The notes: a model not told the origin generated them from the letters alone. A stretch of 64,000 nt of DNA from Nocardia yamanashiensis NBRC 100130 (GCF_001613325.1 NZ_BDCD01000011.1:1-64000); one strand, 5' to 3'; counted from the stretch's first letter, positions 42,471 to 52,450 are shown. Program-made: numbers and translations.

Positions 42471-43298
42471 CTAACGCAGCGGGAAGCCGTGCGCGGTCAG
42501 CTGTTCGCGCAGACGGTGGCGGCCGTTCAGCGACTCGGCGGACGCCAGCCGGGCCAGGGTCTGGTCGATCCAGGAGCGGGTGAGGTTCTGTTCGGCGAAG
42601 AACGTCACGATGCGGGTCTCGTAGTCGGCGATGTGCGCCAGCTGCCCGGCGGGATCGTAGGTTTCCTCGTGCAGGACCGCCGCCTGCGGCAGGCGGGGTT
42701 TGACGCGCGCGTCCTCCGCCGGGTCCGGCACGCCCACCACCAGTCCGGCGACCGCGAAAACGCCGGGCGGCAGGTGCAATTCGGCCGCCACCTGCTCCGG
42801 GTGGTTGCGGAGCGCGCCGATGTAGACGGTGCCGTAGCCCAGCGATTCCGCCGCCACCACCGCGTTCTGCGCGGCCAGCGCGGCGTCCAGGAAAGCGACG
42901 TAGCTGGTTTCCAGGTAGTCGGCGCCGTCGAGCGGCGTCCCGCGTTCGGCGGCCAGCTCGCGTACCCGGGCCAGATCGGCGGCCCATACCAGCAGCACCG
43001 GCGCCTGCCGGATGTGGTCCTGATCGCCCGCGAGCGCCGCCAGCCGGGCCTTGCGCTCCGGATCGCGGACGGCGATCACGCTCCACAGCTGCAGATTGGA
43101 GGAACTGGGCGCGGACTGCGCCGCTGAGACCAGCAGGCGCAGTACCGAATCCGGGATAGGATCGGGCAGGTAGCGCCGTACCGAGCGGTGCTCGTGCAGC
43201 ACCTGCAGTACGGGATTCCATGCCGCGGGCGCGGTGGGTACGGGGTCGCCGTAGCGCTGGGCCACCGTCTGATCCGGTGCGGGTGCGGTCTGAGTCAT
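42471..43298 (-). CDS. NADPH-dependent nitroreductase-family flavoprotein (NfsA-like)
   Basis: 275 residues. The FMN-binding opening HEHRSVRRYLPDPIPDSVLRLLVSAAQSAPSSSNLQ (35-70), AAQNAVVAAESLGYGTVYIGALRN and VAGLVVGVPDP are diagnostic. Residues after ~190 match the NfsA-type arm (YDPAGQLAHIADYETRIVTFFAEQN). It reduces nitro, quinone or flavin substrates. Convergent with the desulfurase gene, nine bases apart, and divergent from the MFS gene. Confidence 0.87.
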   Translation of the reverse strand: MTQTAPAPDQTVAQRYGDPVPTAPAAWNPVLQVLHEHRSVRRYLPDPIPDSVLRLLVSAAQSAPSSSNLQLWSVIAVRDPERKARLAALAGDQDHIRQAPVLLVWAADLARVRELAAERGTPLDGADYLETSYVAFLDAALAAQNAVVAAESLGYGTVYIGALRNHPEQVAAELHLPPGVFAVAGLVVGVPDPAEDARVKPRLPQAAVLHEETYDPAGQLAHIADYETRIVTFFAEQNLTRSWIDQTLARLASAESLNGRHRLREQLTAHGFPLR

Positions 43299-43460
43299 GG
43301 CAGACAGCGTGGCCGCAGAACGCCGCGTAGTCAGGTATTAGGCACAGCGCGAGCCGAATTGCGCCGGCGCAACGATCATGGCGAGCGTAAATCTGTTGTC
43401 GGCGGAGCCGGGATCGCAGAATCGTCCGATGAATCAGGTTCGGGTGGCGGCGGTGCGGGG

Positions 43461-44906
43461 ATGACCGATACGGCGGCCGCCACCGGCGCCGAGCGCTCCG
43501 CGATTGCCGGCGCGGCCGTCGCCCCCACCCAGCGGGCCGCGCTGTTGTGTTGTTACGCAGCCGGTTTCGCGACCCTGCTGGACGGCGCCGTGGTCGCCTT
43601 CGCCGCGCCCTCCGTGCGGTCCGCGCTCCAGCTGGCCGACTCCGACGTGCAATGGTTCCTGGCCGCGTTCTCGCTCATGTTCGGGCTCGGGCTCGCCCCG
43701 GCCGGACGCCTGGGCGACGCCTACGGGCGGCGCGGGCTGTTCATCGCCGGACTGGCGTTGTTCCTGGTCGGCGGGATCGGCTCGGCGGTCGCCTCCGGAG
43801 CATGGGCGGTGATCGGCGGCCGGCTCGTACAGGGTTTCGGCGCGGGGTTCATCAGCGCCCAGGTGCTCGCGGTCATCCAGGACGTCTTCACCGGTCCGGC
43901 CCGGCTGCGGGCGCTGGCCGGATACACGGCGGCGGGCGGCGCGGCGGCCATTGCCGGACCGCTGCTGGCCGGTGGTGCGCTGTGGCTGCTGCCCGCTGAA
44001 ATCGCCTGGCGGGTAATACTTCTGCTGCCGATACCCTTCACGATCGCCGCCATCGTGCTCGGCATCCGCGGGCTGCCGGGGGCGCCGCGCCCGGGCCGCG
44101 CCGTCGACCTGGATCTGCCCGCCATCGTGGCGCTCGGCCTGCTCGTGGTCCTGGTGACGGTCCCGGTGATCGATCCCGGGCTGCCCGGGCTCGCCATCGC
44201 GGGCGTGGTCGCCGCGTGCGCGCTGCTGGTCGCCGGACTCGTCCGGTGGGAGCGGCACTACGCACGGCGCGGCCGGCTGCCGCTGTTCGCGCCGCCGTTG
44301 ATGCGGTCGCGCGGGTACGTGACCGGTAATGCGGTGGCGTCGCTGTGGTTCGGCTCGGTGCTGGCCTTCGCCACCATCAAAACCATCTACTTCCTGCAGG
44401 TGTGCGACATGCTCGCCTTCGTGATCGCGCTCGGACTCATTCCCTCCGCGCTGGCGCGGATGATCGCGGCGCGCTGGGGCCAGCGGCTCTTCGCCGCCTA
44501 CGGTCCGGCCCTGGTCACCTACGGCCTGGCGGGGCAGACCGCGTGCCTGGCGGTCAGTGCCGCCGCCGCGCTGTACTGGGACGGGAAGACCTTGTTCCTG
44601 GTCCTGTCGGCGCTCCAGATCGGCTCCGGCCTGTCCGGCGGCGTGGTGGAACCGCCGCTGCGCGCCGTCACCCTCGCCTTCTCGCCCTCCTCATTGCACG
44701 GCGTGGCGGCGTCGTTCCTGCAACTCACGCAACGACTTTCGGCGACCTTCTGTATCGCGCTCACCACCGGCGTGCTGCTGGCCTTCGGGGGCGCCGCGTC
44801 GACGCGTTCGCTGTGCTGGGCGGTGCTGGCGTGCGCGGCCGCCGCGGCCGGGGCCACGATCCTCTCGTTCTCCCGCCACTTCCGCGCCGATCGGTGCGAG
44901 GCATGA
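43461..44906 (+). CDS. MFS transporter, DHA2-like drug/proton antiporter
   Basis: 481 residues. About 14 hydrophobic segments. TLLDGAVVAFAAPSVRSAL and QWFLAAFSLMFGLGLAPAGRLGDAYGRRGLF hold the D-loop and the G.LGDAYGRR motif A between TM2 and TM3; GRLVQGFGAGFISAQVLAV is motif B. Likely exports hydrophobic compounds. The ATG at 43461 is chosen because the preceding in-frame residues overlap the divergent nitroreductase promoter. The pairing with a nitroreductase and flavodoxin-like protein hints at detoxification, but no regulator is adjacent. Confidence 0.82.
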   Translation: MTDTAAATGAERSAIAGAAVAPTQRAALLCCYAAGFATLLDGAVVAFAAPSVRSALQLADSDVQWFLAAFSLMFGLGLAPAGRLGDAYGRRGLFIAGLALFLVGGIGSAVASGAWAVIGGRLVQGFGAGFISAQVLAVIQDVFTGPARLRALAGYTAAGGAAAIAGPLLAGGALWLLPAEIAWRVILLLPIPFTIAAIVLGIRGLPGAPRPGRAVDLDLPAIVALGLLVVLVTVPVIDPGLPGLAIAGVVAACALLVAGLVRWERHYARRGRLPLFAPPLMRSRGYVTGNAVASLWFGSVLAFATIKTIYFLQVCDMLAFVIALGLIPSALARMIAARWGQRLFAAYGPALVTYGLAGQTACLAVSAAAALYWDGKTLFLVLSALQIGSGLSGGVVEPPLRAVTLAFSPSSLHGVAASFLQLTQRLSATFCIALTTGVLLAFGGAASTRSLCWAVLACAAAAAGATILSFSRHFRADRCEA

Positions 44907-44968
44907 CGAAACACTGACCGGACGCGCGGAACCGCCCGGGGGCGCGGGATCGCGCGGACACTGGGTCC

Positions 44969-45673
44969 ATGCCGACCTATGACGACCTCCGCGCCCTGTT
45001 CATCAACTGCACGCTCAAACCGTCCCCGGAGATCAGCAATACCCAGGGGCTGATCGACGCCAGCGCCCACATCATGGAGAAGAACGGCGTCACGGTCGAT
45101 CACATTCGCGCCGTGGACCACGACATCGCGCCGGGCGTGTGGCCGGATATGACCGAGCACGGCGCCGCCAGCGACGAATGGCCCGCACTCCAGGAACGGG
45201 TGATGGCGGCCGACATCCTGGTCGTGGCGGGCCCGATCTGGCTGGGGGACAACAGTTCCGTCACCAAGCGCGTCATCGAACGGCTGTACGCGAACTCCTC
45301 GATCCTCAATGCCGCCGGACAGTACGCCTACTACGGCCGGGTCGGCGGCTGTCTCATCACCGGCAACGAGGACGGCATCAAACACTGCGCCATGAACGTC
45401 CTCTACAGCCTGCAGCACCTCGGCTACACCATTCCGCCCCAGGCCGACGCCGGCTGGATCGGCGAAGCCGGGCCCGGGCCTTCCTACCTCGATCCCGGCT
45501 CGGGGGGCCCGCAGAACGATTTCACCAACCGCAACACCACGTTCATGACCTGGAACCTGATGCATCTGGCCCGGATCTTCAAGGACAACAACGGTTTCCC
45601 GGTGTACGGCAACCAGCGTTCGGAATGGGACGCGGGCTGCCGCTTCGACTACGAGAACCCCGAATACCGGTAG
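44969..45673 (+). CDS. NAD(P)H-dependent FMN oxidoreductase / flavodoxin-fold protein
   Basis: 234 residues. ALFINCTLKPSPEISNTQGLIDASA (9-33) is the FMN phosphate loop of the NADPH-FMN reductase family; ADILVVAGPIWLGDNSSVTKRVIERLY (80-106) and YYGRVGGCLITGNEDG bind the ring. It reduces quinones or serves as flavodoxin-like carrier. It follows the MFS gene after 62 bases and precedes the peptidase by 43. Confidence 0.83.
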   Translation: MPTYDDLRALFINCTLKPSPEISNTQGLIDASAHIMEKNGVTVDHIRAVDHDIAPGVWPDMTEHGAASDEWPALQERVMAADILVVAGPIWLGDNSSVTKRVIERLYANSSILNAAGQYAYYGRVGGCLITGNEDGIKHCAMNVLYSLQHLGYTIPPQADAGWIGEAGPGPSYLDPGSGGPQNDFTNRNTTFMTWNLMHLARIFKDNNGFPVYGNQRSEWDAGCRFDYENPEYR

Positions 45674-45716
45674 CGGCCCGAACCCGCACTTCCGGCGCGC
45701 GGGCTAACCTGGCCGG

Positions 45717-47696
45717 ATGACGATCACCGAGTTGCCGTTCGGGTCCTGGCCCACCTCCATCACCTCCGAGAGCGTCGTCAGTGCCGCGGTGCGGCTGGGC
45801 GAGGTGCGGGTGGACGGGGCCGACGTGTACTGGTCGGAGGGGCGGCCGGACGAAGGCGGGCGGACCCAGATCGTGCGGCGCGGCGTCGACGGCGTGCGCG
45901 TCGATCTGCTGCCGGAGGACATGAACGCCCGTACCGCCGTGCACGAATACGGCGGGGCCGCATGGTGGGTGCGCGACGGCGTGCTCTATTTCGTCAATTG
46001 GGCCGATCAGCGGGTGTACCGGATCGAGCGGGACGGGGCGCCGGTCGCGCTGACCCCGGAGCCGGAGACGCCGCGCGGGGATCGCTACGGCGACGGCGCG
46101 GTCGGTCCGGACGGGCGGACCATGGTGGCCGTCCGGGAACACCATCCGGTCGGCGGACGCGGTGCGATCGATGTGCGCAACGAGATCGTGCGGCTGGCTA
46201 CCGACCGGCCCGCGGAGCCGGAAATCCTGTTCAGCGGAACGGATTTCGCCGTCGCGCCCCGGCTGAGCCCCGACGGGACCCGGCTCGCGGTGGTCACCTG
46301 GGACCATCCTTCGATGCCGTGGGACGACACCGTGCTGCGGGTGCGGGAGCTCGCGACCGGTGCGGACACGGTGGTCGCGGGCGGTCCGGGGGAGTCGGTG
46401 CAGGAGCCGCGCTGGCAGCCGGACGGGTCCCTGCTGTTCCTGTCCGATCGCAACGGGTGGTGGAACCTCTACCGCTGGACGCCGGGCGGTGCGATCGAGG
46501 CGCTCATCGAGGTGGAGGCCGAAATCGGTGTTCCGGGATGGCAGTTGGGGTCCGCTCGCTACGCCGTGCTCGGCGACGGGAGCATCGTGTTCGCGCGCTG
46601 GCGCGACGGTTACGACGGGCTCGCGGTGCGTCACGCGGACGGTTCGGTGACGGAGCTGGACCTGCCGTTCTCCGCGATCGCCGCGATCGAGCGGGCGGCC
46701 GACGACGCGGTGGTCGTGGTGGCGGGCGCACCGACCACCGAACCAGGCATCTACCGAATCGAATTCGACGGCCCGGTGGTGCGGACCGAAACACTGTGCG
46801 CACCCCGCGAACTCGGCCTCGAGACCGCCGATGTCTCCGCGCCCGAACCGATTTCGTTCCCGTCGACGGATCGCACCGGTGCGCCGCGCACCGCTCACGC
46901 GCTGTTCTACCCGCCCGCGAGCGCCGGCTACCGCGGTCCCGGCGGTGCACTGCCGCCCCTGCTGGTCCTCATCCACGGCGGCCCCACCGCCCACGCCGTG
47001 CCGGTGCTGTCCCCGGCCACCCAGTACTGGACCAGTCGCGGATTCGCCGTCGTGGACGTCAATTACGGCGGCTCCACCGGCTACGGCCGCGCCTACCGCG
47101 AACTGCTGCGCGACGCCTGGGGCGTGGTCGACGTGGCCGACTGCATCGCCGCCGCCCGCTGGCTCGCCGACAACGGCCGCGTCGACCCGAACCGCCTCGC
47201 CATTCGCGGTGGTTCGGCCGGCGGCTACACCACCCTCGCCGCGCTGGCCCGCCCCGACACCCCGTTCGCCGCGGGCGCGGACCACTACGGCGTCGCCGAC
47301 CTGGAAGCCCTCGCCGCCGAGACCCACAAGTTCGAGAGCCGCTACCTGGACGGCCTGATCGGCGCATACCCCGCCCAGCGCGACCGCTACCGCGAACTGT
47401 CCCCGATCCACCAGATCGACCGCTTCCGCAGCCCCTTGATCGTCCTCCAAGGCACCGAGGACGCGGTAGTGCCGCCCAACCAATCCCAGATGATCGTCGA
47501 CGCCCTGCGCGAGCGCCGCATCCCGGTCGCCTACCTGCTCTTCGAAGGCGAACAGCACGGCTTCCGCCAAGCCGACAACATCCGCAAGGCCCTGGACTCC
47601 GAATTGAGCTTCTACGCCCAGGTATTCGGCTTCGACCTGCCCGCCGACGAGAAGATCGACCCCGTCACCGTCGAGAACCTCGGCGGGGCGAGCTAG
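45717..47696 (+). CDS. S9 family (prolyl oligopeptidase/acylaminoacyl) peptidase
   Basis: 659 residues. An N-terminal beta-propeller (~20-390, repeats such as FAVAPRLSPDGTRLAVVTWD and QEPRWQPDGSLLFLSDRNGWWNLYR) is followed by an alpha/beta-hydrolase domain with IHGGPTAH, the nucleophile GGSAGGYTT (Ser500), an Asp in LQGTEDAVVPP and a His in EGEQHGF. It has no signal peptide, so it cleaves short peptides in the cytoplasm. Its stop codon overlaps that of the convergent IclR gene in a shared CTAG. Confidence 0.9.
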   Translation: MTITELPFGSWPTSITSESVVSAAVRLGEVRVDGADVYWSEGRPDEGGRTQIVRRGVDGVRVDLLPEDMNARTAVHEYGGAAWWVRDGVLYFVNWADQRVYRIERDGAPVALTPEPETPRGDRYGDGAVGPDGRTMVAVREHHPVGGRGAIDVRNEIVRLATDRPAEPEILFSGTDFAVAPRLSPDGTRLAVVTWDHPSMPWDDTVLRVRELATGADTVVAGGPGESVQEPRWQPDGSLLFLSDRNGWWNLYRWTPGGAIEALIEVEAEIGVPGWQLGSARYAVLGDGSIVFARWRDGYDGLAVRHADGSVTELDLPFSAIAAIERAADDAVVVVAGAPTTEPGIYRIEFDGPVVRTETLCAPRELGLETADVSAPEPISFPSTDRTGAPRTAHALFYPPASAGYRGPGGALPPLLVLIHGGPTAHAVPVLSPATQYWTSRGFAVVDVNYGGSTGYGRAYRELLRDAWGVVDVADCIAAARWLADNGRVDPNRLAIRGGSAGGYTTLAALARPDTPFAAGADHYGVADLEALAAETHKFESRYLDGLIGAYPAQRDRYRELSPIHQIDRFRSPLIVLQGTEDAVVPPNQSQMIVDALRERRIPVAYLLFEGEQHGFRQADNIRKALDSELSFYAQVFGFDLPADEKIDPVTVENLGGAS

Positions 47697-48499
47697 GGGT
47701 CGATATCGGCGACCTCGAGTTCGAGGTCGCGCACGATGTGCTTCATGCGCGCCACCAGCGGTCCCTGCGCATGGTCCTGGAATCGGGCCAGCGGGACCGC
47801 CACGGCCAGTGCACCGAGCGGCTCCCCGCGCCGATTGTGGATGGCGACACCGAACGCCGCGATGCCCTCCTCCGTGCGCTGCACATTGAGTGCGAAACCG
47901 ACCGCCGCCGCAGCCGCCAGATCGCGCCGGAACCGCTCGAACTCCGGTGGCGGGAGCCGGCGATCGCCCCACGGAAGTTGTTCCGGCGCACTCTCCTCGG
48001 GACGCAGGTACAGCCGCTCCAGGGCGTCGCGGGGAAGTTCGGCGAGCAGGATGCGGCCGCCGGCGGTGAGTTCCGCGTCCAGCACCTGCCCCCGCCGATC
48101 ACCGACGCCCAGCGGCCGGTCCGCTTCCGCCGACCACAGGAAGCGCACCTGGGTGCCGACCCTGATGACCAGATTGACGGTCTCGCCGACCTGCTCGGCC
48201 AGCGTCTCCAGGAACGGCCGGCACCGATCCGCGAACGCCCGGGTCCAATCTTTTTGCGCGGGAACGGCTTCCAGCGCCGGCCCCGGGTGGTAGACGCGCT
48301 TCTCGTCCTGCACCGCAAATCCTCGATACACCAGCATGGCCAGCAGCCGGTGGGCGGTGGAGGGCGCGATGCCGAGTTCGCGGGCGGCATCGGTGAGCCG
48401 GAGCGCGCCGACGTCCCGCAGCATCTGCACCAGTCGCAGGGCGTTGTCGACCGACTCCAGCACATAGGCCGGACGCTCGATCGGCGCTCTTTTCCGCAC
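47693..48499 (-). CDS. IclR-family transcriptional regulator
   Basis: 268 residues from GTG. Winged helix: VDNALRLVQMLRDVGALRLTDAARELGIAPSTAHRLLAMLVYRGFAVQDEKRVYHPG (17-73). The effector domain has VGETVNLVIRVGTQVRFLWSAEADRPLGVGDRRGQVLDAELTAGGRILLAELP. The start at 48499 is preferred; the open frame upstream runs into the divergent lipase gene. The 48-base gap to the divergent secreted hydrolase suggests that it controls that gene. Effector unknown. Confidence 0.85.
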   Translation of the reverse strand: MRKRAPIERPAYVLESVDNALRLVQMLRDVGALRLTDAARELGIAPSTAHRLLAMLVYRGFAVQDEKRVYHPGPALEAVPAQKDWTRAFADRCRPFLETLAEQVGETVNLVIRVGTQVRFLWSAEADRPLGVGDRRGQVLDAELTAGGRILLAELPRDALERLYLRPEESAPEQLPWGDRRLPPPEFERFRRDLAAAAAVGFALNVQRTEEGIAAFGVAIHNRRGEPLGALAVAVPLARFQDHAQGPLVARMKHIVRDLELEVADIDP

Positions 48500-48547
48500 A
48501 GCAGAACTGTATTGCCCGCCCGATCCGGGATCGATCACGGTTGGCCC

Positions 48548-49843
48548 ATGTTCTCCCCGGATCGGCGCAGCCGCCGCAGCACAGCTCTCGGGTGGCTCGT
48601 TCGCCTGCCACTCACCCTCGCGACGGCCTGCGGACTGGCCTGGGCGGGCACCGTCCCGGTCGCCGGATTCCCGATCCCGGTCCCGGCGGCCGCCGTGCCC
48701 ACGGCCGCCCCGCTCGGCCCGCATGCCGTCGGCGTGCACGTGCAGACCTTCACCTACCAGGACCGGCCGATGCGGATAACCACCTGGTATCCGGCGACCG
48801 CCACCGCGCGCGACCCCTACGTCACCCCGACCGGAATCACCGGCGCCGCAATCGAAGACGCGCCCGCGGATCGTTCCGGCGGCCCCTACCCGTTGATCGT
48901 GTTCTCACCCGGCCTGGGAACTCCCGGCGACGGCTACTACTTCTTCACCCAGAACCTGGCGAGCGAGGGCTACGTGGTGATCGGCATCGATCACTGGGAT
49001 GCCGCGGCCACCACACCGGGCTGGAGCCTCGCCGACATACCCACGCTGCTGAGCGGCATTCCCACTCGCAATATGAGCGATTCGGTCTTCTCGGCCTTCA
49101 GCGACTGGTTCCGCCGCACCGATTTCGGCCTGACCTACCGTGCCCAGGAGACCGCCTTCGCGCTGGATGCCGCCCTCGCCCGCAACAGCGATCCGGCCTC
49201 CCCGCTCGCCGAGCTCATCGACCCGGATCGAATCGGCATGTCGGGTCACTCCCTCGGCGCCACCTACTCCCTGTTCACAGGCGGTATGTCGATCCGCTGC
49301 GAGGCGACCGACACCGCGCAGCGAGCGGACGCGAACAGCGGCGCGATGGCTCGCATCGACCCCTGCACCCTGCCGTCCGTCCGTGCACTGACCGATCCGG
49401 CTGCCATGCGCGATCCCCGCATCAAGGCCATTCTCGCGATGGCGCCCCCGACCTTCATCGGCCAGTCGAACATCGCGCGCAGCGCCGCCGATCTCCGTAT
49501 CCCCGTGATGTTCATCAACGGTGACGATCCCTACATGGAGACCCCGCGAGACCCGCAGTGGGCCATCTATTCCGCCGCCGCCGGCCCGAAATACTTCGTC
49601 GAGATCAAGAACACCGACCACGCCGTAGCCTGCGACACCGTCTCCCTCAACCCCCTGCTGCGTTCCCTACTACCGTCCCGCAACCACCAGCCCGCCGAGT
49701 TCGCCGCCAAAGCCGATGCCTACATGCGATATTCAGCCGCCTTCTTCAACAGCTATCTCAAAGCCGGCGGCATGGCCGACACCGTCTTGACCGGCCCGCC
49801 GTCCGATCAAGTGGTGGCAGTGGAGCGCACGTTCTCGTCGTAG
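48548..49843 (+). CDS. Secreted alpha/beta-hydrolase, PAF-acetylhydrolase/lipase-like
   Basis: 431 residues. Signal peptide: basic SPDRRSRRS then a hydrophobic core (ALGWLVRLPLTLATACGLAWAG) and Ala-rich cleavage around residues 45-52. The body has YPLIVFSPGLGTPGDGYYF (oxyanion region), YVVIGIDHWD, RIGMSGHSLGATYSLF (Ser about 235), FINGDDP (Asp) and IKNTDHAVAC (His), a PAF-AH-type arrangement, with two cysteine-bearing segments. Likely cleaves short-chain lipid esters outside the membrane. No good ribosome-binding site precedes the ATG. Probably governed by the divergent IclR gene. Confidence 0.82.
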   Translation: MFSPDRRSRRSTALGWLVRLPLTLATACGLAWAGTVPVAGFPIPVPAAAVPTAAPLGPHAVGVHVQTFTYQDRPMRITTWYPATATARDPYVTPTGITGAAIEDAPADRSGGPYPLIVFSPGLGTPGDGYYFFTQNLASEGYVVIGIDHWDAAATTPGWSLADIPTLLSGIPTRNMSDSVFSAFSDWFRRTDFGLTYRAQETAFALDAALARNSDPASPLAELIDPDRIGMSGHSLGATYSLFTGGMSIRCEATDTAQRADANSGAMARIDPCTLPSVRALTDPAAMRDPRIKAILAMAPPTFIGQSNIARSAADLRIPVMFINGDDPYMETPRDPQWAIYSAAAGPKYFVEIKNTDHAVACDTVSLNPLLRSLLPSRNHQPAEFAAKADAYMRYSAAFFNSYLKAGGMADTVLTGPPSDQVVAVERTFSS

Positions 49844-49983
49844 ATTTCCTCCCGGTGCCAGGTGCCGGTGCCCGAGGTGTGCGCTGTGGTCAACCCGACG
49901 GGCTCAGGCGCTCGACCGGAAACGGGTTCCGGGGCGGCATGCGGCGTTCGCTCCGACCCGTCGCGGATGTGGATAGCGGCCAT
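49807..49983 (-). CDS. Possible small hypothetical protein (58 residues)
   Basis: Open frame from ATG 49983: MAAIHIRDGSERTPHAAPEP, a Pro/Ala-rich centre, and TWHREEIYDENVRSTATT at the end. It lies 34 bases downstream of the LuxR-type regulator on the same strand and overlaps the end of the convergent secreted hydrolase by 37 bases. No ribosome-binding site is visible and I do not recognise a family. It may be spurious; listed because nothing else explains this gap. Confidence 0.28.
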   Translation of the reverse strand: MAAIHIRDGSERTPHAAPEPVSGRAPEPVGLTTAHTSGTGTWHREEIYDENVRSTATT

Positions 49984-50017
49984 ATACCAAAGCTAGCGCT
50001 GGTCGAGTGCAGATTGC

Positions 50018-52321
50018 TCAGAGGTCGTGTTCGTGGGCCCAGGCGGCCAGTTGGGTGCGGGAGGTGAGGCCGAGTTTGGTGAGGATGTGTTCGACGTGGG
50101 TTTCGGCGGTGCGGATGGAGATGACGAGTTCGGTGGCTATGCGTTTGTTGGTGTGGCCGGCGGCTACCAGGCGGGCCACGTCCTTTTGGCGGCGGGTGAG
50201 GACGTCGGCGGCCATGGGGGAGGGGGATTGTTTGGCGCGTAGCGGTTTTCGGGGCGGAGCGGGATCTGCGGCGGGGGTGGCGGACTCGCGGCGGAGGGCG
50301 TAGTCGATGGCTTCCTCGAGGCGGAGGTTGGCGCCGGCGCCGAAGGCTTCGCGGAAGGGTTTCTCGCCGAGGGCTTCTCGGACGGATTGGAGTTCCTTGT
50401 CGGCGATGACGCCGGTGATGGAGTGGGCCAGGCGGACCGTGCTGCGTTGCAGGGATTCGGCGGCGCCCATGAGGCGGGCGGCTCGCTCCAGGTCGCCGCG
50501 GGCGGCCTCGGTCCAGGCCAGGCCCTCGAAACCCGAGGCGAGCCAGATACAGCGTTCGAAGAGGGCCAGTTGTTCGATGGCGCGGGTGTGGAAGTCGGCG
50601 GAGACGTCGTTCTCGCCGCGCCGCCAGTGGTCGATGCCGACCGTCCACAGCGCCAGGCCGCCCAGCAGGTGGGAGCCGGAGGCGGTGGTGAGTTTCAGGA
50701 AACGTTCGGCCAATTCGCTGCTGTCGCCCGCCTTGGTGATCTGGGCGCACATGAAAGCGAAAGCGAGACTGTCCATTTCGATGGCCAGCTGACCGCTGTC
50801 GGCCGCGAAGCGGATGGCGTTGCGGGCCAACTCGAGCGCGGAGACCGGCTTGTTCTCGGAGAAGGCCAGCAGCGCCTCGTCCAGGGTCATCTCGGCCATG
50901 ATGTGGGTATTGCCCACGGACGCACCGAGTTCCACGCATTCGACCAGCAGCGCGCTGGCCGCCTCCACATCGGAGAGCAACGCGGCCAGGGAAGCCGCGG
51001 AGGACAGCGCACGGGCGCGTTCCGCGGTCGGTTCCGGATTGCGGTCCAGGGCTTCGGTGAGCCAGCGGTAACCCTCGGACAGGAAGCGATTGTGCTCCCA
51101 GAACGGGCGCAGCACGGAGGCCATCTCCATGGCGGTGAGCGGGGAGTCGGCGAGGCCGGAGCGCAGGGCCGCACGCAGATTCGCGTGTTCGCGGGTGAGG
51201 TCGCGGAACCAGGCCACATCGTCGCCGGTCGGGTAGGCGGCATTGCCGCGCAGCGCCAAGCGCCGGTAGTGCTGGTGATGGCGGGCCCGGGCGGCCGGAG
51301 CCTCGCCGCGCTCGGTCAAACGGTCCGCGCCGAATTGGCGGATCGGCTCCAGCATCGAATACCGGCCCACCGCATCGTCATAGCGCGCCATCAGCACCGA
51401 CTTGTCGACCAGCCCGGTGAGCGCCTCCATCAGCGACGCGCCGCCCAGATCACAGACGGCCTCGGCGGCATCGATGTCGAAACCGCTGGCGAACACCGAA
51501 AGCTGTTCCCACAGCCGCTGTTCGCCGGGCGTGCAGAGGTCGTAACTCCAGCGGATCGCCCCCTCGATGGTCTGCTGCCGCTGCGGCGCGGTGCGCGGTC
51601 CGGCGCTGAGCAGATCCATGGTGTCGTCCAGCCGCGCCACGATCTGCTCGGGGGTGAACACCCGCAACCGCAGCGCCGCCAGTTCGAGCGCCAGCGGCAT
51701 GCCCTCCAGCCGCCGGCAGATCTCCTCCAGTGTGGCCCGGTTCGCGGCGGTCGCGGTGAAGCCCGGATTGGCCGCGGTGGCGCGCTCGATGAACAACCGC
51801 AGCGCGTCGCTGTCCTCGCCCGGGTCGGCGTCGTGCACCGACAGCGGCGGCACCGTCATCACCTGTTCTCCGGGAATACCGAGCACTTCCCGGCTGGTGG
51901 CCAGCACCCGCACGTCCGGGGTGGTGGCGATGATCCGCCCGACCAGCGCCGCGCACGCGTCGATCAGATGCTCGCAATTGTCCAGAATCAGCAGCAGCCG
52001 CTTGTCGGCCAGGAACTCGGTGAGCCGGGGCAGCGGCGCGGTCGATTCGTCGCGCAGCAGCAGCGCCTCGGCCACGCTCAGCGTGACCAGATTGGGGTCC
52101 TGCACATCGGCCAGTTCGACCAGCCACACCCCGTCCGGGAAGGCCCGCGACACCAGCTGCCCGATCTGCCGCGAGAGCCGCGTCTTGCCCATCCCGCCGG
52201 GCCCGAGCAGCGTCAGCACCCGCGTGGTCGGCAGCAGCCGTTTGGCGGTTGCGAGTTCGTCGCGGCGGCCGACGAAACTAGTGACCTCTTCGGGGAGGTT
52301 TCCGTTGACACGCCGCGCCAT
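50018..52321 (-). CDS. Large ATP-binding LuxR-family (NB-ARC/LAL-type) transcriptional regulator
   Basis: 767 residues. N-terminal STAND/NB-ARC ATPase: TSFVGRRDEL (14-23), Walker A LLGPGGMGKTRLS (38-50), LLLILDNCEHLIDA (Walker B), VRVLATSREVLG (sensor), GMPLALELAA. Middle (~330-690) is TPR-like helical repeats. C-terminal LuxR helix-turn-helix: LTRRQKDVARLVAAGHTNKRIATELVISIRTAETHVEHILTKLGLTSRTQLAAW (~705-758). Such proteins act as signal-integrating activators of secondary metabolism or stress genes. The start at MARRVNGNLPEE follows GGAG. It is divergent from the YjbR-like gene. Confidence 0.9.
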   Translation of the reverse strand: MARRVNGNLPEEVTSFVGRRDELATAKRLLPTTRVLTLLGPGGMGKTRLSRQIGQLVSRAFPDGVWLVELADVQDPNLVTLSVAEALLLRDESTAPLPRLTEFLADKRLLLILDNCEHLIDACAALVGRIIATTPDVRVLATSREVLGIPGEQVMTVPPLSVHDADPGEDSDALRLFIERATAANPGFTATAANRATLEEICRRLEGMPLALELAALRLRVFTPEQIVARLDDTMDLLSAGPRTAPQRQQTIEGAIRWSYDLCTPGEQRLWEQLSVFASGFDIDAAEAVCDLGGASLMEALTGLVDKSVLMARYDDAVGRYSMLEPIRQFGADRLTERGEAPAARARHHQHYRRLALRGNAAYPTGDDVAWFRDLTREHANLRAALRSGLADSPLTAMEMASVLRPFWEHNRFLSEGYRWLTEALDRNPEPTAERARALSSAASLAALLSDVEAASALLVECVELGASVGNTHIMAEMTLDEALLAFSENKPVSALELARNAIRFAADSGQLAIEMDSLAFAFMCAQITKAGDSSELAERFLKLTTASGSHLLGGLALWTVGIDHWRRGENDVSADFHTRAIEQLALFERCIWLASGFEGLAWTEAARGDLERAARLMGAAESLQRSTVRLAHSITGVIADKELQSVREALGEKPFREAFGAGANLRLEEAIDYALRRESATPAADPAPPRKPLRAKQSPSPMAADVLTRRQKDVARLVAAGHTNKRIATELVISIRTAETHVEHILTKLGLTSRTQLAAWAHEHDL

Positions 52322-52450
52322 GTGCTCCAACCTATGTGATTTGCCCGGTTCCAAGCCAGCGCCCGGGCCTAAAACGCCCAATACAACCATGCTTTACAGC
52401 TATTACCGGGTGGTAGTGGGACCGGCTCGGGTCGCCCTAAACTCGATTCC

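Noticed and set aside
45962..49843. A single open frame of almost 1300 codons spanning the peptidase, the IclR gene and the secreted hydrolase
   Set aside because: It is a frame left open by high GC. Only its last 431 codons, from ATG 48548, carry recognisable protein; the rest overlaps the real peptidase and IclR genes in other frames.
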